From positions 1-25,949 of IMG/VR virus record IMGVR_UViG_3300037042_001372: a stretch of 25,949 nucleotides of DNA; one strand, 5' to 3'. Positions within the stretch are counted from its first letter, which is position 1; every line of letters begins with the position of its first letter. Below the pieces are notes generated by a model. It ran no database searches and was not told where the DNA came from. It saw only the letters and a program-made list of their open reading frames with translations. Both the position numbers and the translations under genes were made by a program. The DNA comes from a virus. Positions 25,827 through 25,949 of the stretch are shown here, piece by piece.

Positions 25827-25949
25827 GCCCTGTCTCAACCGGCAATTCGTTAATGGAATGATACCTTCCAAGGTGTGATTTTGGAAAGGAACCTTGGAAA
25901 TTCAAATTAAACATACACTTAGCGAAATGCGCGGGGTCGGATTCCAAAC
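25827..25949 (-). other. Candidate cos region (cosN half and cosB-like repeats)
   Basis: About 120 noncoding bases upstream of the terminase small subunit. The minus strand reads GACCCCGCGCATTTCGCTAA at 25938-25919, then AGTGTATG and an AT-rich stretch. From memory, the left end of lambda reads GACCTCGCGGGTTTTCGCTA followed by TTTATG, so order and spacing are similar. Closer to the gene are four TTCCAA/TTGGAA elements (25866, 25882, 25894, 25942), two of them forming the perfect inverted repeat TTCCAAGG ... CCTTGGAA (25866-25873 and 25892-25899). These could be R-type small-subunit binding sites of cosB. The sequence is cut by the window end. Confidence 0.5.

Noticed and set aside
1-25949. 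tRNA, integrase, repressor, transposase or restriction genes
   Set aside because: I looked for them on both strands and found none that I can support.

Overview
This window is a block of late genes from a tailed, contractile-tail bacteriophage or prophage. The host is probably a gammaproteobacterium with moderately high G+C; a Pseudomonas-like host fits the tail-fibre N-terminus, the small lysis proteins and the hexapeptide-repeat protein, but I cannot prove this from sequence alone. I see no integrase, repressor or replication gene, so whether it is integrated cannot be decided here.

Layout. (1) Bases 1-2417, plus strand: five small genes of unknown function. They include a hexapeptide-repeat protein cut by the window edge, a gene broken by a G9 run, and a 117-aa P-loop protein. 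Two of these (1156-1716 and 2064-2417) look poorer in G+C and may be acquired 'morons'. A two-way terminator follows at 2423-2444. (2) Bases 2447-3239, minus strand: three coupled small genes, a 39-aa repeat protein, a four-helix membrane protein and a two-helix holin-like protein. (3) Bases 3301-4562, plus strand: a divergent lysis cassette of SAR endolysin, holin-like protein, Rz and embedded Rz1, ending in a hairpin. (4) Bases 4575-25822, minus strand, read right to left: a near-continuous structural operon. Its order is terminase small and large subunits, gpW-position protein, lambda-type portal, two small beta-rich proteins, S49 protease with nested scaffold, decoration protein D, capsid E, small head protein, neck protein, tail terminator, sheath, tube, gp41-like chaperone with frameshift product, tape measure, gp43, a 60-aa orphan, gp44, gp45 spike, gp46, gp47, gp48 and tailspike. 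(5) Bases 25823-25949: a noncoding stretch resembling a lambda-type cos region.

The head and packaging module is lambda-like while the tail is Mu-like, so this is a mosaic myovirus. Genes are tightly coupled by 4-8 base overlaps, and long gaps occur only where RNA-level control is likely.

The most interesting signal is around the tail chaperone gene (14010-14618). It contains a factor-independent terminator, then a leader that can fold as a pseudoknot (9-bp stem, inner GAAA-capped hairpin, and an 8-bp loop-to-Shine-Dalgarno pairing), then a T TTT TTG -1 frameshift site, then a perfect 12-bp hairpin inside the frameshift extension. Together they look like layered control of how much chaperone and frameshifted chaperone is made relative to the abundant tube protein upstream. 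Other points of note are a P1 Lyz-like cysteine-caged SAR endolysin, an internal Shine-Dalgarno for a Nu3-like scaffold, a perfect 14-bp inverted repeat inside the neck gene, and a 144-bp higher-order repeat in the first gene.
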